From NCBI GenBank assembly GCA_002352635.1, contig DEIT01000093.1, positions 1 through 6,530 of the forward strand: 6,530 bases of DNA. The letters are read 5' to 3'. Position 1 is the first letter of the stretch. Each line of letters begins with the position of its first letter. Below are positions 5,716 to 6,530 of the stretch, in pieces. Position numbers and translations under genes: made by a program. The stretch comes from Hyphomicrobiaceae bacterium UBA2767 (GTDB lineage Bacteria > Pseudomonadota > Alphaproteobacteria > Rhizobiales > Methyloligellaceae). Below the pieces are notes generated by a model that searched no databases, had not been told where the DNA came from, and saw only the letters and a program-made list of their open reading frames with translations.

Positions 5716-5737
5716 CATGGCAACCACATGGCAACCA
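5716..5737. repeat. Two tandem 11-bp repeats near the tRNA 3' end
   Basis: CATGGCAACCA occurs twice without a gap (5716-5726 and 5727-5737), 64 bases after the tRNA. It may be recombinase arm-site DNA from an element once inserted at the tRNA, or a chance duplication. No copy of the tRNA 3' end marks an attachment site within the window. Confidence 0.5.
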
Positions 5738-5872
5738 CCAGAAATCAAATCGCAGACGACGCAATCCATCCGATTTATTGGTCTCTAATTCCGACGTCGG
5801 GGTGTAAACTGAAGTTCGCAGGTTCGAATTACCCACAGACAGCCCGCCGTTTCGTTCGCTTCAGCGGCAATC

Positions 5873-5947
5873 ATGTCCGCTTAGCAGTGGAAAGCAGTTG
5901 TCAAATGCAGTTCTGCTTTATGTCTGCAAATGACCCGAAGCGGACAT
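5873..5947. repeat. Dispersed palindromic repeat ('SANDPKRTF' type)
   Basis: ATGTCCGCTT (5873-5882) and AAGCGGACAT (5938-5947) are a perfect 10-bp inverted repeat. A third, near-identical copy ATGTCTGC (5920-5927) pairs with the same right arm around a 12-base spacer containing TGACCC. In one frame the right part reads MSANDPKRTFT, the phrase found in many short, probably spurious proteins of rhizobia and relatives. A perfect 12-base palindrome CTGCAATTGCAG (5951-5962) follows at once and may belong to the same element. The family assignment rests on remembered sequence, not on a search. Confidence 0.6.
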
Positions 5948-6015
5948 TCACTGCAATTGCAGCGAAATGGATTCAATCAATCTTCGCCCCGAGGAGACAG
6001 GCAGGGTACTGAGTG

Positions 6016-6041
6016 CTTGAATACTCCAACGAGTGCTCAAG
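6016..6041. promoter_or_regulatory. Operator-like dyad upstream of the membrane methyltransferase gene
   Basis: CTTGAATACTC (6016-6026) and GAGTGCTCAAG (6031-6041) are inverted copies matching at 9 of 11 positions around CAAC. The heptamer GAGTGCT also recurs directly at 6011-6017 and 6031-6037, exactly 20 bases apart. The dyad ends 71 bases before the downstream start codon. No T-run follows, so an operator is more likely than a terminator. No regulator is present in the window. Confidence 0.4.
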
Positions 6042-6112
6042 TCTGAGGTCACGGCTGTTCCGAATCGAGACCACAATTTTAGCAGCTCAGTCACTCGAAA
6101 CGGAGGAACGAT

Positions 6113-6530
6113 ATGCAATCGAAAACCGTTGATCCAGGCACGGTTCAGACGGTAACGCCCGGCGAGTGGCTTCGCGTGATCATGATCCATCTTTCCATAC
6201 CTCTGATCTTATTGGCCTGCGGAGGGGATATCCGTTGGTGGCAGGCTTGGGTCTTTTCCCTGCTCTTCGTTGCAGCCGGTATCGGAGGGCGCATCTGGGC
6301 AGAATGGCGGCATCCAGGGCTGATGGCGGAACGAACCCGATCCCTAAAGGCATCAGATGTCAAAGCATGGGATAAAGTCCTTGCACCGCTAATGGCATTG
6401 ACCCTTGCCTTCCCGCCGGTCATCGTGGCGGGGCTGGATCACCGCTTTGGGTGGTCACCCGTGTTCCCCACATGGCTTAACATCACTGGTATCCTCTTGA
6501 TCGCACTTGGATACGCCTTCGCTGCGTGGG
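6113..6530 (+). CDS. Isoprenylcysteine carboxyl methyltransferase-family membrane protein, N-terminal part
   Basis: The first 139 codons of a multi-pass membrane protein, open at the right edge. It starts with ATG six bases after a strong GGAGG (6102-6106), the best ribosome-binding site in the window. Hydrophobic segments lie at about 21-37 (VIMIHLSIPLILLAC), 44-60 (AWVFSLLFVAAGIGG), 89-107 and 121-139. Between them are DIRWWQAWVF (39-48), EWRHPGLMAERT (64-75) and GLDHRFGWSPVFP (107-119). That combination, especially WWQAWVF and GLDHRFGWS, is typical of bacterial proteins of the ICMT/Ste14-like family, many of unknown substrate. The SAM-binding C-terminal half is outside the window, so activity cannot be judged. 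Bacteria lack prenylated CaaX proteins of the eukaryotic kind, so the substrate is open. It has its own upstream region with a dyad. Confidence 0.75.
   Translation, partial: MQSKTVDPGTVQTVTPGEWLRVIMIHLSIPLILLACGGDIRWWQAWVFSLLFVAAGIGGRIWAEWRHPGLMAERTRSLKASDVKAWDKVLAPLMALTLAFPPVIVAGLDHRFGWSPVFPTWLNITGILLIALGYAFAAW

Larger units (their letters stand above)
5653..6112. other. Gene-poor region downstream of tRNA-Met
   Basis: This stretch of 460 bases has no convincing gene. A 99-codon open frame (5713-6012, plus) has no ribosome-binding site and crosses the repeats; it includes MSANDPKRTF, the translation of a dispersed repeat, so it is probably not a real protein. The region holds the 11-bp tandem repeat, the dispersed palindromic repeat and an operator-like dyad, annotated separately. 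Position just after a tRNA and mixed repeat content suggest an old integration or repeat-insertion site, but no integrase is visible. Confidence 0.55.

Noticed and set aside
5818..5834. T-arm-like sequence GCAGG TTCGAAT TACCC, possible tRNA remnant
   Set aside because: Only the TTCGAAT loop is canonical. The stem does not pair properly and no acceptor or anticodon stem is present around it.
5713..6012. 99-codon open frame on the plus strand after tRNA-Met
   Set aside because: No ribosome-binding site, runs through the tandem and palindromic repeats, and its only recognisable phrase (MSANDPKRTF) comes from the dispersed repeat.
1..6530. CRISPR arrays, insertion sequences or a defence system
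   Set aside because: No regularly spaced repeats, transposase, integrase or nuclease-like coding region is seen on either strand; the genes are flagellar, tRNA-modification and lipid-type functions.

Overview
The window reads as chromosomal DNA of an alphaproteobacterium. The evidence is a SciP/DUF1153 cell-cycle regulator beside flagellar genes, an MnmA of the alphaproteobacterial type, a PmtA-type phosphatidylethanolamine N-methyltransferase like that of Rhodobacter, an elongator tRNA-Met with CCA encoded, and a dispersed repeat whose translation gives the 'SANDPKRTF' signature common in rhizobial and related genomes. I cannot name the genus. The short FliF and MnmA N-termini recall Parvibaculum-like or rhizobial lineages, but that is an impression, not a search result.

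Left part (1-3034, minus strand): a flagellar block transcribed right to left as fliK (hook-length control), flgD (hook cap/scaffold), sciP (CtrA co-inhibitor) and the start of fliF (MS-ring), which runs out of the window. fliK and flgD are 15 bases apart and form an operon. A possible terminator lies after flgD. sciP and fliF each have their own upstream region with CtrA-box-like sequences. A good sigma-54 (-24/-12) element sits just upstream of fliK, as expected for a late flagellar operon in this class.

Middle (3035-5480): a 379-base divergent control region separates fliK from mnmA. It holds the fliK sigma-54 element, two CGGCA/TGCCG-type dyads about 115-150 bases upstream of the predicted fliK start site, a second TGGC-N7-TTGC element facing mnmA, a sigma-70-like promoter for mnmA, and a perfect 7-bp-arm palindrome just downstream of it. 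mnmA (tRNA 2-thiouridylase) and a pmtA-like methyltransferase follow on the plus strand.

Right part (5481-6530): a strong sigma-70-like promoter drives a tRNA-Met(CAU) gene. Then comes a 460-base stretch with no convincing gene, holding an 11-bp tandem repeat, the dispersed palindromic repeat and an operator-like dyad. It ends in the N-terminal 139 codons of a membrane methyltransferase-like protein (isoprenylcysteine carboxyl methyltransferase family), cut by the window edge.

The genes themselves belong to known families. The most interesting material is in the regulatory DNA: the divergent pair of sigma-54-like elements around the tandem dyads, and a CtrA/SciP circuit in which the CtrA inhibitor is embedded among flagellar genes.
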